Assembly (NCBI GenBank): GCA_027475525.1
Contig: JAMWFC010000038.1
Coordinates: 62,001-126,000 of the forward strand
DNA length: 64,000 nt
Source: Macrolepiota albuminosa
Lineage: Eukaryota; Basidiomycota; Agaricomycetes; Agaricales; Agaricaceae
Reading direction: 5' to 3'
Shown: in pieces, positions 23,001 through 32,183 of the stretch
How the letters are laid out: every line of letters begins with the position of its first letter
Position numbering within the stretch: position 1 is the first letter of the stretch
Notes under the pieces: model-generated
What the model saw: only the letters and a program-made list of their open reading frames with translations
Database searches by the model: none
What the model was told of the DNA's origin: nothing
Made by a program: the position numbers and the translations under genes

Positions 23001-25032
23001 TGCTCCTTCGAGGTATGAAACCCGCCTGGCTGGGGTGAATGAGATCGGCAATTATTGTTGAGAGACGATTTGACAGGGCTTTAGTAAATATTTTATAGTC
23101 TGTGTTAAGGCATGTTATTGGCCTGTAGTTCGCTATCTCAGTTTTCTCATTCTTCTTATATATAGGGCACATCCACCCGTCAGAGAAGGGGGATTCATCT
23201 ATGATTCCGTATTTTTGAAGGTCTTCACATTTCATGCGCAGGAGTTCGATTAGGTCACAAACTGGTTTCTGAGGGCCACCGCTCTGATTTAGTTTAGAGT
23301 CATTAATAAACTGACTATTCATTGATTTCCAGAAGTCGTAGGGAATGCCATCAGGGCCGGGCGCAGAGCTGTTTTTCGAGTTTTTTAGCGCTTTCATCAA
23401 TTCTTTGTGTTCAATAATTCCTGCAAGTTCACGATTCTGCGCTTCAGTAGTCCTGGTTTCTATTGTACTTAGCACTTTATGTATTTTATCCTCTCTAACT
23501 TCCGGTGGCACATGTTGGCATTGATTCTGAATGTTATTGTGGTATAGTCTACCGAGTTCTGCCATTTTTGCTGAGTCCGTTTCATATATTGACTCATTCG
23601 TTCTTGGGTTTGGTTTCTTGAGAGCGAAAATAACATCTCTTGGAGGAGCCTGCTTATTTATTGTTGTCCAATATTTACACATCGTCTCTCCCTCCATTCT
23701 ATTCTTCATTGCCACAGCCTCTCTCTTGAGCATGTGGTGCTTGTGTTCTAGTGCACTAAGGTCATTGTTTACTTGTTGCAGTGTCGCTCTCTTATCCCTT
23801 TGTTCTAGATCCTCGTCAGACAATATCCGATCTCGTTCTGATTCCAGGAGTCTCTTCTTCCTCTTATACTTGGGGACCAACGTTCTGTCGCGTTCTTTTG
23901 CCATTATCAGCAAGTCATTCTTCCATTTATTGTATATCGTTTGCGGGTTCTTATTTTGGTTTCGTGGGCCTCTCAGGGATTCCATTTGCTCCATAGCCTC
24001 CTTTCCAGTGAGCATCGCATATTTCCTGAATTTTTCATCCTTGATGATGTGTGTCTTTAGCGTCCATCTGCCTTTACCTACCGACGGCGAGTTTACGTGG
24101 GCAACCTGAACCATCGTGATGTGGTGGTCAGTTCCTGGGATTGCGGATGGTGTTACTTTCCATTCTCTCGCCGTTGACGACACGGAGTCTGACATGTATA
24201 TTCTATCGATTCTAGACATGGAGGACGTTGCCTCTTGGAAGAAGGAGAAGGTTCGTTTTGTTGGGAATGTATCCCTCCATGCATCCCTTAAATATAACAT
24301 TCGTTTTAAGTTGTCTAGTGCTTCAGTTGCTTCCTCCGGGTCCGTTCTCATTGGAGCCCTGTCCTGAGCATCCTCTACCATGTTAAAGTCGCCCAGGATT
24401 ATGTCTACTCTGGTGCGTGGGTTTCTCATGAAGTAGTGACCGATTTCGGTCCAGAAATTCCCGTTCTCCTCTCCATCCGATTCTGTGACATTTGGGGCAT
24501 AGACGTTGAGTATGTTTATCTCTTCGTCTTTGTGCCATCTGGTTGATGTTAGTATTGCCCGGCCTGCGATGATCTCTGTGCATTTAGTTTCTTGGACGTT
24601 GATCAAATCGCGGTTGAGTATTGTAGCTACTCCGCCTTTTCCTGTTGGGTTTTCTGCGTCTGCTGAGAATATGATCTTCATTCTCTTTCCAAAGAGACGT
24701 TCCAATTCATCCTTCCTTTCTTCGTTCAGGTGTGATTCCTGAACAGCAAGTATGCCGATTTTGTTGTCTCTCAGCAGTTGGTTCACGTGATTCCATTTCG
24801 ATTCAGATTTTGTCGCTCGTGAGCTTCGGAAGCCTCTGATATTGAGGGTGGCGATGCGGATAGCTGCCTTAGTGTTTTTGTGAGATATTCTATTATGGGC
24901 GAGAGGACTATTCGGAGTGTATTCAACAGAGTGCTCATTTGTTCTGTGTGGGGTCGGAATATTGAGTTCATCGAGAGAGATAGTCTCTTCCAGATCAGAC
25001 ATTTCTTGCGGTGTACGGTTTACGTATGGCAT
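20011..25032 (-). CDS. LINE ORF2: endonuclease / reverse transcriptase polyprotein
   Basis: 1673 codons without interruption. Residues ~55-300 form an apurinic-like endonuclease: IATLNIRGFRS, AVQESHL, DIILGDFNMVED and the terminal GTDHH. The RT follows at ~570-850: SAPGPDGIPYDFWKSM, NYRPITCLNTDYKIFTKAL, PSQAGFIPRRSI, ALDQEKAYDKIDHEYLW, RQGDPLSCLLFDLAIEPLA and the catalytic FADD box (SLFADDTTTFL). Then come a thumb region and a poorly conserved RNase H-like segment (about 1190-1330). The C-terminal ~200 residues contain a zf-RVT-like block (IKVFLWKCAHDAYKVGSYW). Catalytic residues of endonuclease and RT look intact. Confidence 0.95.
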   Translation of the reverse strand: MPYVNRTPQEMSDLEETISLDELNIPTPHRTNEHSVEYTPNSPLAHNRISHKNTKAAIRIATLNIRGFRSSRATKSESKWNHVNQLLRDNKIGILAVQESHLNEERKDELERLFGKRMKIIFSADAENPTGKGGVATILNRDLINVQETKCTEIIAGRAILTSTRWHKDEEINILNVYAPNVTESDGEENGNFWTEIGHYFMRNPRTRVDIILGDFNMVEDAQDRAPMRTDPEEATEALDNLKRMLYLRDAWRDTFPTKRTFSFFQEATSSMSRIDRIYMSDSVSSTAREWKVTPSAIPGTDHHITMVQVAHVNSPSVGKGRWTLKTHIIKDEKFRKYAMLTGKEAMEQMESLRGPRNQNKNPQTIYNKWKNDLLIMAKERDRTLVPKYKRKKRLLESERDRILSDEDLEQRDKRATLQQVNNDLSALEHKHHMLKREAVAMKNRMEGETMCKYWTTINKQAPPRDVIFALKKPNPRTNESIYETDSAKMAELGRLYHNNIQNQCQHVPPEVREDKIHKVLSTIETRTTEAQNRELAGIIEHKELMKALKNSKNSSAPGPDGIPYDFWKSMNSQFINDSKLNQSGGPQKPVCDLIELLRMKCEDLQKYGIIDESPFSDGWMCPIYKKNEKTEIANYRPITCLNTDYKIFTKALSNRLSTIIADLIHPSQAGFIPRRSIAEQTKLIRMMIHYAEAKEMNGLIVALDQEKAYDKIDHEYLWKTLKKFGIPDPFIMTIKSLYKNAKSRIMINGVLSTPWNVTRGVRQGDPLSCLLFDLAIEPLAASLRASNIKGYSIPGITERLVASLFADDTTTFLSMEDNLDSLNVILDDWCIASRAKFNTAKTVVIPIGTEEYRKEVLKERRTKPDGPRIPDTIHIVEEETSTRILGAWYGNLTDLSAPWANVLEKIDKSLANWEKSNPTLEGRRLIAQMTIAGMTQYLTQVQGMPPRIEKLIISRATKFMWAGRSSMVNEQTMFKPLCEGGRALVDIKTRNKAIDVMWLKSYLKIGPDRPLWAYVADALMAINVLKTNENVDDRVKINPFLQTWKSKSSTRGEICPDITKLFKTAKEFNVRPEGLAFSRDILREMPIWYHHAANSKLRRLNHGKTAECLKANHGMIRVGDAEKVAEVLMDAQHIESDECTCPGCMKMENESNCLQPHSCSSRAKEMIDTLPEKWDPRAPQPEDAQTLAGDPDQNEEELSRTAFDPCLTTVGQVAEIFRIFTSGPVYNKTYRYNLTDNALEPVTGFIKGVSKPYLGAVHGSLMGAGVTFIDRNDLDTNGKWLSLEQDTGGGNNLLAILLASLKVGLNTPLTLNTRSKNTIEALISKLRVKEDANFISSSNAGLLRTTIGRLRMHTAPVYLHDLADSQASTYEQNARNKAREALSMDRPITLPPLPTELHLTGAKMSTITQVIAYKSISRLKPTPQRPRTCVMLSNIKLIVAKVNKKIPTERQIWLSFRIKDFPRHIKVFLWKCAHDAYKVGSYWNRPNMKPELLARSLCEYDNNEDSLNHILSECTSNGQAIIWGLASDIWHRRTGENLPKQDVFSILGSPIMIKREEGCKSPGLSRLHRILVVEAAHVIWSLRCERVIQHHDVPHSATEVVNRWNAAILKRADLDLKMTDKKYGKKAIPLRTVVETWEDTEIIEIDMNGDLNERDQSGVLVGNRPEQLEGIG

Positions 25033-25657
25033 GTATGGTGTGGTAGGGAATGGTACTACATTTTCGTTCCCTGTTGTAGCTGCAGTGGCTGGGTATAGGG
25101 TTGGGGATCCACCTCCGAACTCCCTAGTGTCGGTATGAGGGGCCAGAGCGGTGGCAGGCTCACTTGGTCCACCAACACTAAGGAGGTTAGCACCGTGACC
25201 AGTTGATTCAAGACCCGAGGATATGTCATTTATTAATGTCGTGGTTGATAAGACTTACCGAGAAGCCAACCGCGCTTTCTCGGGGTGAGTACATTTCCCA
25301 AGTACTCAGGGGGGACGTTGCTTCGAGATTCACAAATACTTAGTGGGGATGAGATTTGAGAGTCTCTAAGCTTAAGCAGGGCTGCTGCACGGCACCTTCC
25401 TCTATTTTTTATAGACTGCCGTTTCTGTCTTGCGACATTTGGCTTCCAGACCTACATGTACCACGTGTGGCCAATATATTTCAGTCTTTATTCCTTTTAT
25501 AACATCATCCATGTTCATTATTTCCCACAATACTGAACATGGTAGCGCTCCAAAACATCGTCATTCACAGACTATTGTAAGTAAATGAGGACATCAATGT
25601 TTATTAAGTTTGTCAAGATTCGGTAGTATCATTATTCGACGTGGGGCGGGAGTATGC

Positions 25658-27493
25658 TCAGCTCCATTGACCTCGAAACGCACGGCGGCTGTATGGTCTG
25701 CCTCCTCGTGCGTTTCCTCCTCTACCCCTACCCATACCTCTTCCTCTGGTGACGTACTCCTGGGGACGGTCCATGTCGTTGCTGTACGCGCTATGTGTAG
25801 TCTGGGCCGGTTGAATTTTCGTAGGCTTGTACCCTAGCCATCCTGGTAGTTCTGGGAAGGGGCAGTTCGGGGTATCATGGTCGATAGATTTACAGTTAAC
25901 GCAGAGTAGGGTGTTTTTGCCTAGTAATGGTTGGCCGAAGCCCGATGTAGCCGAGGGAAAGGAGCATGCTCTCATAAGTTGGATTAACTTTACGTGGTCG
26001 TCGTCAGAAAGGTAAGAGTGGTGGAGGAATACATTCCATCCCCTGAAGTCGCCGCCATTGGCCTTGCTCCTTTTAACTTCGAGGAACTTTACTGATATAT
26101 TGTTCAGGATGTCGTTCGCCACGTAATCTGGGTGAGCCGGAGCGCAGTCGACGATATGTTTTATAACTTGCTCGGATTCTTGGAAGCTGCTTATTACCAG
26201 CTCAGTTACTGCCGAGCGTGCCTCAGCCGAGTCGACATACGTGAAACCGCATATGGTCATTACGAAAACGGGTCGTGTGTCCTCGAAGGGCTTGAAGATG
26301 ACCGTAATGTCCTTTGTGGAGACAATTTCAAGGCTACCCAGGAAGTCGTTTTGCGGTGTGGTGAGGCCAGATATAAGCATATGGTATGGTGATGAGAAAC
26401 GGTCGGAATCTCCCACGCGATCCTGTAAGGGAAAAGATACTCCCAGGGTTAGATCATTCTCGACACGTACCAGGCTCTTGATTAGAGCCCGGGTTTTATC
26501 GACGGTGGCGAGGCTGTTTGCCTCATATTTGCACCTGAATAGTCTGGCCCAGATCTTATTCGTGGAAACCTTCTTCCATGCAGCCACCTGTGACGTGGCG
26601 ACGTTCTCTAAAGGGTGCGAGCCTAAGTGTATCCTTGGCCACCCTCCATTGGGCGCAGCGGTCCTCTGTAGGCCAGTAGTATTGGTCGTGATGCCATCAT
26701 CTGACTTCACGTCTCTGAATATCTCCTCCTTGGGTTCATTGGTGATGGGGGGAACATTTGAGAGGCCCAGCGAGTTGCGCCCAGCGTTGGTATCCTTCTG
26801 GTTGTTCTGGTACCTCAGGGGCTGGTTGTGGGGGGACATCGAATTAGTGGGGGGGTCGACTAGGATGTCGTCCCATGCGGAGTCGTCTATGAGCGTGTTA
26901 CTCTGATCCGGGATGCCAGTCTGAACGCGACTTGGGTCGTTGGTGGGGGGGCCGCTTCTAGACACACTAATGTTCCTGCCAAAAGTGAACTGGGCTTGGG
27001 TAAACGGGGGGTGGGCCGGTGAGTGGTCATCCTCTGGATTGGGCTGAACTGTGAGGTGTGTCGGGGTGCCCATGGGTGGGACTGCTGTGGATGTGTGTCT
27101 TTTAGGGGTCCTGTCGACTACAGGACTTGAGGGTTGGGGGCGTTTAGCCTTGTCGCTCTCCCTGGGCTTCTTTCGTCCTAGGGTGAGTTTAACCTTCCCT
27201 ATACGAGGTTTCGTGATGACGTTCTCATTTTGTGTGGGACGTGTGGGAAGCGGGGGAAAACTAGAGCTATCGACTGCTCCGTGGCCAGTAGGGGTTCCAA
27301 GGTCTGGGAGCAAACCCTGGGAGTTGACCTGATTGGGTGGGGAGGGTCCATCCGGCGTCTGTGGGATGATCAGACGTGGGGTACTCATCTCGATACTTCG
27401 AGGGCTGGTCTGGGTAGATGAGATGGCAGGGATTTCGCCCATATTCAGGTCAAGTCCATCCTCGGAAGGGATTGGGGAGTATTCAGTCGTCAT
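25658..27493 (-). CDS. LINE ORF1: Gag-like RNA-binding protein
   Basis: 611 codons, uninterrupted. The first half is Pro/Ser/Thr-rich and disordered. The middle contains a folded Gag-like region (about 300-540; WKKVSTNKIWARLFRCKYE, VFVMTICGFTYVDSAEARS). A single CCHC zinc knuckle (CVNCKSIDHDTPNC) follows at about 549-562. The C-terminus is an RG-rich tail (RGRGMGRGRGGNARGGR), typical of nucleic-acid binding. It probably coats the element RNA. ORF1 lies upstream of ORF2 in the same transcript, so ORF2 needs re-initiation or a second start. Confidence 0.9.
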   Translation of the reverse strand: MTTEYSPIPSEDGLDLNMGEIPAISSTQTSPRSIEMSTPRLIIPQTPDGPSPPNQVNSQGLLPDLGTPTGHGAVDSSSFPPLPTRPTQNENVITKPRIGKVKLTLGRKKPRESDKAKRPQPSSPVVDRTPKRHTSTAVPPMGTPTHLTVQPNPEDDHSPAHPPFTQAQFTFGRNISVSRSGPPTNDPSRVQTGIPDQSNTLIDDSAWDDILVDPPTNSMSPHNQPLRYQNNQKDTNAGRNSLGLSNVPPITNEPKEEIFRDVKSDDGITTNTTGLQRTAAPNGGWPRIHLGSHPLENVATSQVAAWKKVSTNKIWARLFRCKYEANSLATVDKTRALIKSLVRVENDLTLGVSFPLQDRVGDSDRFSSPYHMLISGLTTPQNDFLGSLEIVSTKDITVIFKPFEDTRPVFVMTICGFTYVDSAEARSAVTELVISSFQESEQVIKHIVDCAPAHPDYVANDILNNISVKFLEVKRSKANGGDFRGWNVFLHHSYLSDDDHVKLIQLMRACSFPSATSGFGQPLLGKNTLLCVNCKSIDHDTPNCPFPELPGWLGYKPTKIQPAQTTHSAYSNDMDRPQEYVTRGRGMGRGRGGNARGGRPYSRRAFRGQWS

Positions 27494-27951
27494 CTTAGGA
27501 GCAAGGTAAGCTGGATGGGGGGTAAGTGGGTTCGTGTTCTTATATGTGCGTTTTCATTAACGGTGCTGTCAGGCGACCCTATGTTAATCCATTTCACTTG
27601 CGTGACTAGGTCCGGTTCGGTATACCTATCTTGTTGTGTTTGGGTTTTGCAGTATTCCTTGTGGCTAGTTGTATTCTTCCTGGTACAGAGCACGTACTTA
27701 CGGCGTTCCATCGTCAGCAAGGGGTCTAACCAGCATTTTATTTTATAGGCATAAGTTTATTGGTGAGGGTGGAATAGTTTTGTCACCATGGTAGTGATAC
27801 GCCTGCAATTCATATCTGGGCTTGAATTGCTAATTTTTATGCACGATGACGTGGCATAGGGGATATCGCCCGCATTCAGCCTCTCCCGCTGGGACTTGCC
27901 CAGCAGAATTATGGGAGGGTGGATTGTCTTTTAGCAGGGGGGGCATTGACA

Positions 27952-28064
27952 GCATCTTTCGATGCTTGTACACCTTTCGGTGTAGCTCCCGTTAGGGAGC
28001 GGCTGCACAGAGTTACCTGCCAGCCTCGTTTGTATAAGTCACGTGTATACCACATGGTGGTAAC
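27952..28064 (-). other. Structured RNA region in LINE 5' UTR
   Basis: Three perfect hairpins follow one another. 27952-27965 pairs GCATC/GATGC around TTTC (GAAA in the RNA). 27969-27984 pairs TACACC/GGTGTA, again with a GAAA loop in the RNA. 27985-28000 pairs GCTCCC/GGGAGC around GTTA (UAAC in the RNA). Upstream in the transcript, two further stems interlock: 28012-28017 with 28059-28064 (GTTACC/GGTAAC) and 28001-28005 with 28021-28025 (GGCTG/CAGCC). Together they form a possible H-type pseudoknot. A competing hairpin covers 28049-28061. Confidence 0.55.
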
Positions 28065-28070
28065 AAGTCC

Positions 28071-28086
28071 CTCAACGGGTTTCTCT
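28071..28086. repeat. LINE target-site duplication, right copy
   Basis: CTCAACGGGTTTCTCT, identical to 19762-19777, marking the 5' end of the LINE at about 28070. Confidence 0.93.
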
Positions 28087-29479
28087 GTCTTTAATGGGAA
28101 TTAAAGGTCCAGACTCGGTTGCGACTGTTGTCTTAGAGTTTCGAAGACAATGCCCATGTATATATCTGCTCGCAACATCGACCATTCTTACAGCATTGCT
28201 TAAACCAATCGAGCTTCAGTGCTTTTGTTGCTCATTCCTGGAATACGGAATACAAGATACTCAGAATACGACCTCCTGACTAACATAGAAAGGTCTTTGT
28301 TTGCTCTGCTGAAGGTTGTTATTCTGTATGTGACCTCTGCTTCCTCACACTGTGATAGAAATCTGAATCTGTGACTTTAGTATCTGGCAAATCAATATCC
28401 ATGCTGACTGCTGACTGCTAACTCCAATTTAATTCAACGTGCCCTATACCATGCTTCCTGAGTTCTTTCCAGCGAGATCGGCAGGACTGCCATCGATCTT
28501 TGGGCGATGGTGATAGTGTCATCTTTGGGCAGTATCTTACTATGATAATACAGCTTATTCTCCCTCAAGATGATCATGATGGTTTTGTAAGTTGCGTGTC
28601 TCCATGACCTCCATAACAGTAGTCATACTGGAAAACAGAGAGTGATGTTGAGCTTGCGTGAGGAGGGAACTGCTGTACCTACTATGAACTATTCTCTATC
28701 TGATTTTCCATTGATAATCATTCAATAGTCCTTTCTCCACCTAGTTTCACTATTTGTAACTTAGATCCCTTCTGCATGCAAATAGATGTAACAACATAGT
28801 TTGTGCCCTAAGCTTTTATAAGTATTCATGAACACCATTACATGCTTCACTAAGCTTTGGAAGGTATGTTCAAAGTTCAAACCTTTTGTTGACCATGAGA
28901 AAATATATACTAACAGAACGGTATTCTATATGGTGACTAAGTTGATCAATGCACCACAGCCGTGATTCGTGATTCGTGATTCACGTATCAAGTTAAAATG
29001 TCAGTCCTCTATCTCCGGGTTTCCACGATCCTTACATCGATATCACACACCATCTTAGGATATCATGATTGCCCTGATCGGAGACAAAGGAGACAAATGC
29101 AACTTGGTCATGAAATTTCGAACCATGTTTTGGCATGGTTCAGGACTCATAACAACGTGTTTGTTATGTTATATGCTCAGTGTCGACTTCTCATGCAAGC
29201 TTCCGAACATGTTTATTATCACGGGCGAGAAACGTCTTTCGAAGTTCATTTACTTCCGGAACGAACGTTTTTTGAACTTAATGCCGTTCAACTGCGAAAT
29301 CAAGAAGGATCCTACCTATAGAAAGATGTCTAATAACAGGTCGCGCTTGTCAACTTATGTTCCCGGTTCCTGGAGCATCCGTAGATTCAACGATCAGTTC
29401 AACTGTATGATGTTTCTTGAGACTACTATAAAAGAAGTACTATTAAAACTTTCTTTCCTCCTGTCTTCAGCTCGGTATC
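28087..29479. other. AT-rich intergenic region
   Basis: Right flank of the LINE. Apart from a short GTGATTC triplet repeat near 28962-28984, I see no supported gene, RNA or element. An open frame at 29065-29520 lacks a recognisable domain and overlaps the start of the next gene, so it is not called. Confidence 0.5.
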
Positions 29480-30648
29480 ATGGATGTCATGACAAAACAA
29501 TTCATCGAGACCTACTTTAATGCAATAATTTTTGCGGCGTTGTTACAAGGTAAGTCAAATTGTCTGTTTTGCCGACAGCTTAGCCAGATTTTAATTATTC
29601 TTTAACTCTAGGCATTTATTTCGTCGTGTTCCTAGTTGCGCTGTCTAAGATCTGTATGTCGCTAGTTCATCTTGATACATATACAGCCTTTTTTATGCTT
29701 CGATTCTCATAGGGTCTGGCTTTGATATTCTTCAGAAGCAGTTTCGGCCGGCAATGACTGTCATCATGACTCTAATTTTTGTCGTAACAACTGCAGATCT
29801 CGCAGTATACTGGGCATACGTTCGGCATGCATTCATTGTCCACGGTGACTCTCCAGAGTCGATTGCCACAGCCTTAAGCGAGTACCCTACCTGGTTTCTT
29901 GCAACGAATGTATTGGAAGCCGTGGCCGTGTTCCTTGCTGACTGCGTCTCGGTAAGTGGTAGTAATGACATCCATATACATATCGTCGTCCTGATGACAA
30001 GTCCTGACTACGTTTTGACAGATATGGAGGACTTTCATCGTTTGGAATAGACAGTGGAAGATCACCATTATTCCCATGGCATTCACCATAGTCGCCACAG
30101 GTTTGTCAAATCCAGTCAGCCATGTCTCCGTTCGTTGATACTGGGCCCAAGGGATGTCTGTTGTTGAACTTGATCAAGCTATATCTCGACTGAACAGCAC
30201 TAGCTGCTTAACAGCCTTTTGGTCCCTGATGTTAGTTACACCGATCTTCTGCACTGCTTCGATCATCTATCGCCTCATAAATGCAGGGGGAATGCATTCC
30301 TACGCTTCAATAATTAAGATTCTTATTGAATCAGCAGCGTTGTACTGCTTCGCAACTCTTTTTGCACTCATCACTTACGTTGTTCCTGGCTCTCCATTTG
30401 AATATGCGTTCGCTTTCTGGAGGGCATGTAACGTACGTCGAGTTTCTTCACTCCATTTTTTTTTATAGAAAAGATGACATGAGCTCCAGGGAATCGCACC
30501 AACGCTTATACTGGCTTGTATCGACAAATCAGGAAACAAGCCAAAGCTACATGTCACTGAAATAGATTGCGAAGGGCAACCCTACGGAGGCAGCATCTCA
30601 GGCGCAGGGATACGTGTACACACTGAAACGAGGACATGCGTAGATTAG
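29480..30648 (+). CDS. Seven-transmembrane-type basidiomycete membrane protein
   Basis: A multi-exon gene encoding a chain of hydrophobic helices, resembling the large expanded family of fungal 7-TM-like proteins without assigned ligand (function unknown). Exon 1 (MDVMTKQFIETYFNAIIFAA) is followed by a GTAAGT intron, then GIYFVVFLVALSKI. Later segments are MTVIMTLIFVVTTADLAVYW, FLATNVLEAVAVFLADCVS, WRTFIVWNRQWKITIIPMAF, LTAFWSLMLVTPIFCTASII and ALYCFATLFALITYVV. The last exon gives GIAPTLILACID and a hydrophilic tail ending at a TAG (30646-30648). The WRTFIVWNRQW signature after helix 3 and GIAPTLI after helix 7 fit the family. The gene appears intact with at least five introns. Confidence 0.75.
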
Positions 30649-31429
30649 CACTTACCTCGTGAATCTCGTATATCTAGACTTGAAGTAGTGGTTAAGAAGT
30701 AGAGACAAGAACTAGTATGGACATCAACCACCAGATACGGTCTTTGCATGAAGTCAAGGAGATAGTCTCATAGGCACAGATAATCGAGGCAAATCGTGGG
30801 CTTGATTCCATGATTGAAATAAATGAGTAAGTCAACGTGGGCCGCAAAGACGGGAAGATGACGCAGATGACGGTTTAACATTATCTGAGTACCGATTAGC
30901 CTATCAATACTGATAGGGATCAAACAGACTCCTCGTACAGATTCTTGCTGATTTTGTTACAAAGCTTCCTTTACTCCAGTCCTAGACGTCTTTCTACTCC
31001 GAAAAAAAAAAACTCTGGAGATTGTTGATGAAGTGGATGGCTAAACAAAATGGAGGAACCAGGTTCTTTGCTGTCAGTGATAATAAGGCCAGGTTCAAAC
31101 TTCGAAACATTTCCTTGCGTGTGCGCCTACTTCCAAGGTCTGATACACAGCGCCACAAAGTGTATTCAAGTGGGGTGGTGCCACGGCTTAAAAGTTGCTG
31201 CAACGATGATGGATAAATTACACAGTTTTTTATTCCACGAGCGCAGGCGGGACGTTGTTAAAGGATCTCTTGAAGGCTTAGCATACAAACATGGATCATC
31301 CAGAGGAGCATCGATCAACATGCGACCACGTCATTTGGTCGATTATCACTCTCAATTTCCATTAACTCCGGGAAAGAAAGGATCCTTGGACCTGGAACCT
31401 CTTCTAGATAGGCTATATTATTATAACGA
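30649..31429. other. Intergenic region
   Basis: Nothing supported. Small overlapping open frames around 31022-31433 have no domain and overlap the 3' end of the next minus-strand gene. That gene may have a further short exon here, because a GTAAGT donor lies near its apparent end at about 31466. Confidence 0.4.
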
Positions 31430-32178
31430 TTAGCACGACATGATCATCACAACCTCAAGGGACTTACTGATTGGCTGATCCTCGTCTGGAAATTCGTTTG
31501 CAAGATCCCAGAGATCGTCCTCAAAATACCGGGACGGCGATACCGGAAGCGTGAACAAGACAAGTCTTGGATCAGTAATGTCTCTTAATCTGCCAAGCGT
31601 TTTGGTCTGGCGAGGGGCGTTGATGAAGTTTAGCATCACAACAACCGACTCAATACGCCTGTTCTCAAGGGAAGCTTCGACTTGATGGATGACCTTGTCC
31701 TCGGAGTCGGGAATGAGGGCGAGGTGTGTGAGCGCGGGAAAATGTTCAGTAGGGTACTCAAAGCCATCGATGAGCCCTAGACGCCTGAGAGTGTGCAGGG
31801 AAGATTGGGGGGTTAGAGGTGCGAGAGGAGCCTTGGCCGATGAAGTATCGTGTGAGGCCCCATCCACGTGCCTCTCCGAAGAACCTTCATTTACCGATGG
31901 TTTAGGGGAAATGCCAAGCGTGAACAGAGCCGCCAGGTTCTGGTTGGAGATGAATAGAGTATGTAGTGGTAATGAGTGCACAATGGGAACAATCTCAGAT
32001 GCTCTTGGACCCTCAAAGGAAGCGTACATTCCAAAGTTCGTGACACCCGTACAAACCTGGATGATAGGAAGAACATACTCCGCATCGCAAATCCCATCAA
32101 AATGTAGCGCGCGAACGTACTCGGCGAAGAAAGATGGCGGACGCGCCTTCAACACAACCTTGAATCTCTGGAGCTGAT

Positions 32179-32183
32179 GAGGC
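32179..32183. repeat. 5-bp TSD (GAGGC), left copy
   Basis: Matches 33450-33454 and flanks an LTR element with TGTAATCC...GGATTACA termini. Confidence 0.9.

Larger units (their letters stand above)
19777..28070 (-). mobile_element. Full-length LINE (non-LTR retrotransposon), apparently intact
   Basis: About 8.3 kb on the minus strand. Order 5' to 3': structured 5' UTR (28070-27494), ORF1 (27493-25658), a 625-nt spacer, ORF2 (25032-20011), a 3' UTR with a tRNA-like part, and a poly(A) tail of 54 nt (seen as T at 19777-19830). It is bounded by a perfect 16-bp target-site duplication. Both ORFs are uninterrupted and the TSD has no mismatch, so the insertion is young and could be active. The ORF layout with endonuclease, RT and a C-terminal zinc-finger-like region suggests a Tad/L1-like fungal clade; the exact clade is inference. 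Confidence 0.95.

Noticed and set aside
27952..28070. HDV-like ribozyme at the LINE 5' end
   Set aside because: No P1 partner for the 5'-terminal bases, and the hairpins are not placed between the pseudoknot strands as the HDV fold requires.
29065..29520. 151-codon open frame upstream of the 7-TM gene
   Set aside because: No domain, overlaps the first exon of the better supported 7-TM gene in another frame.
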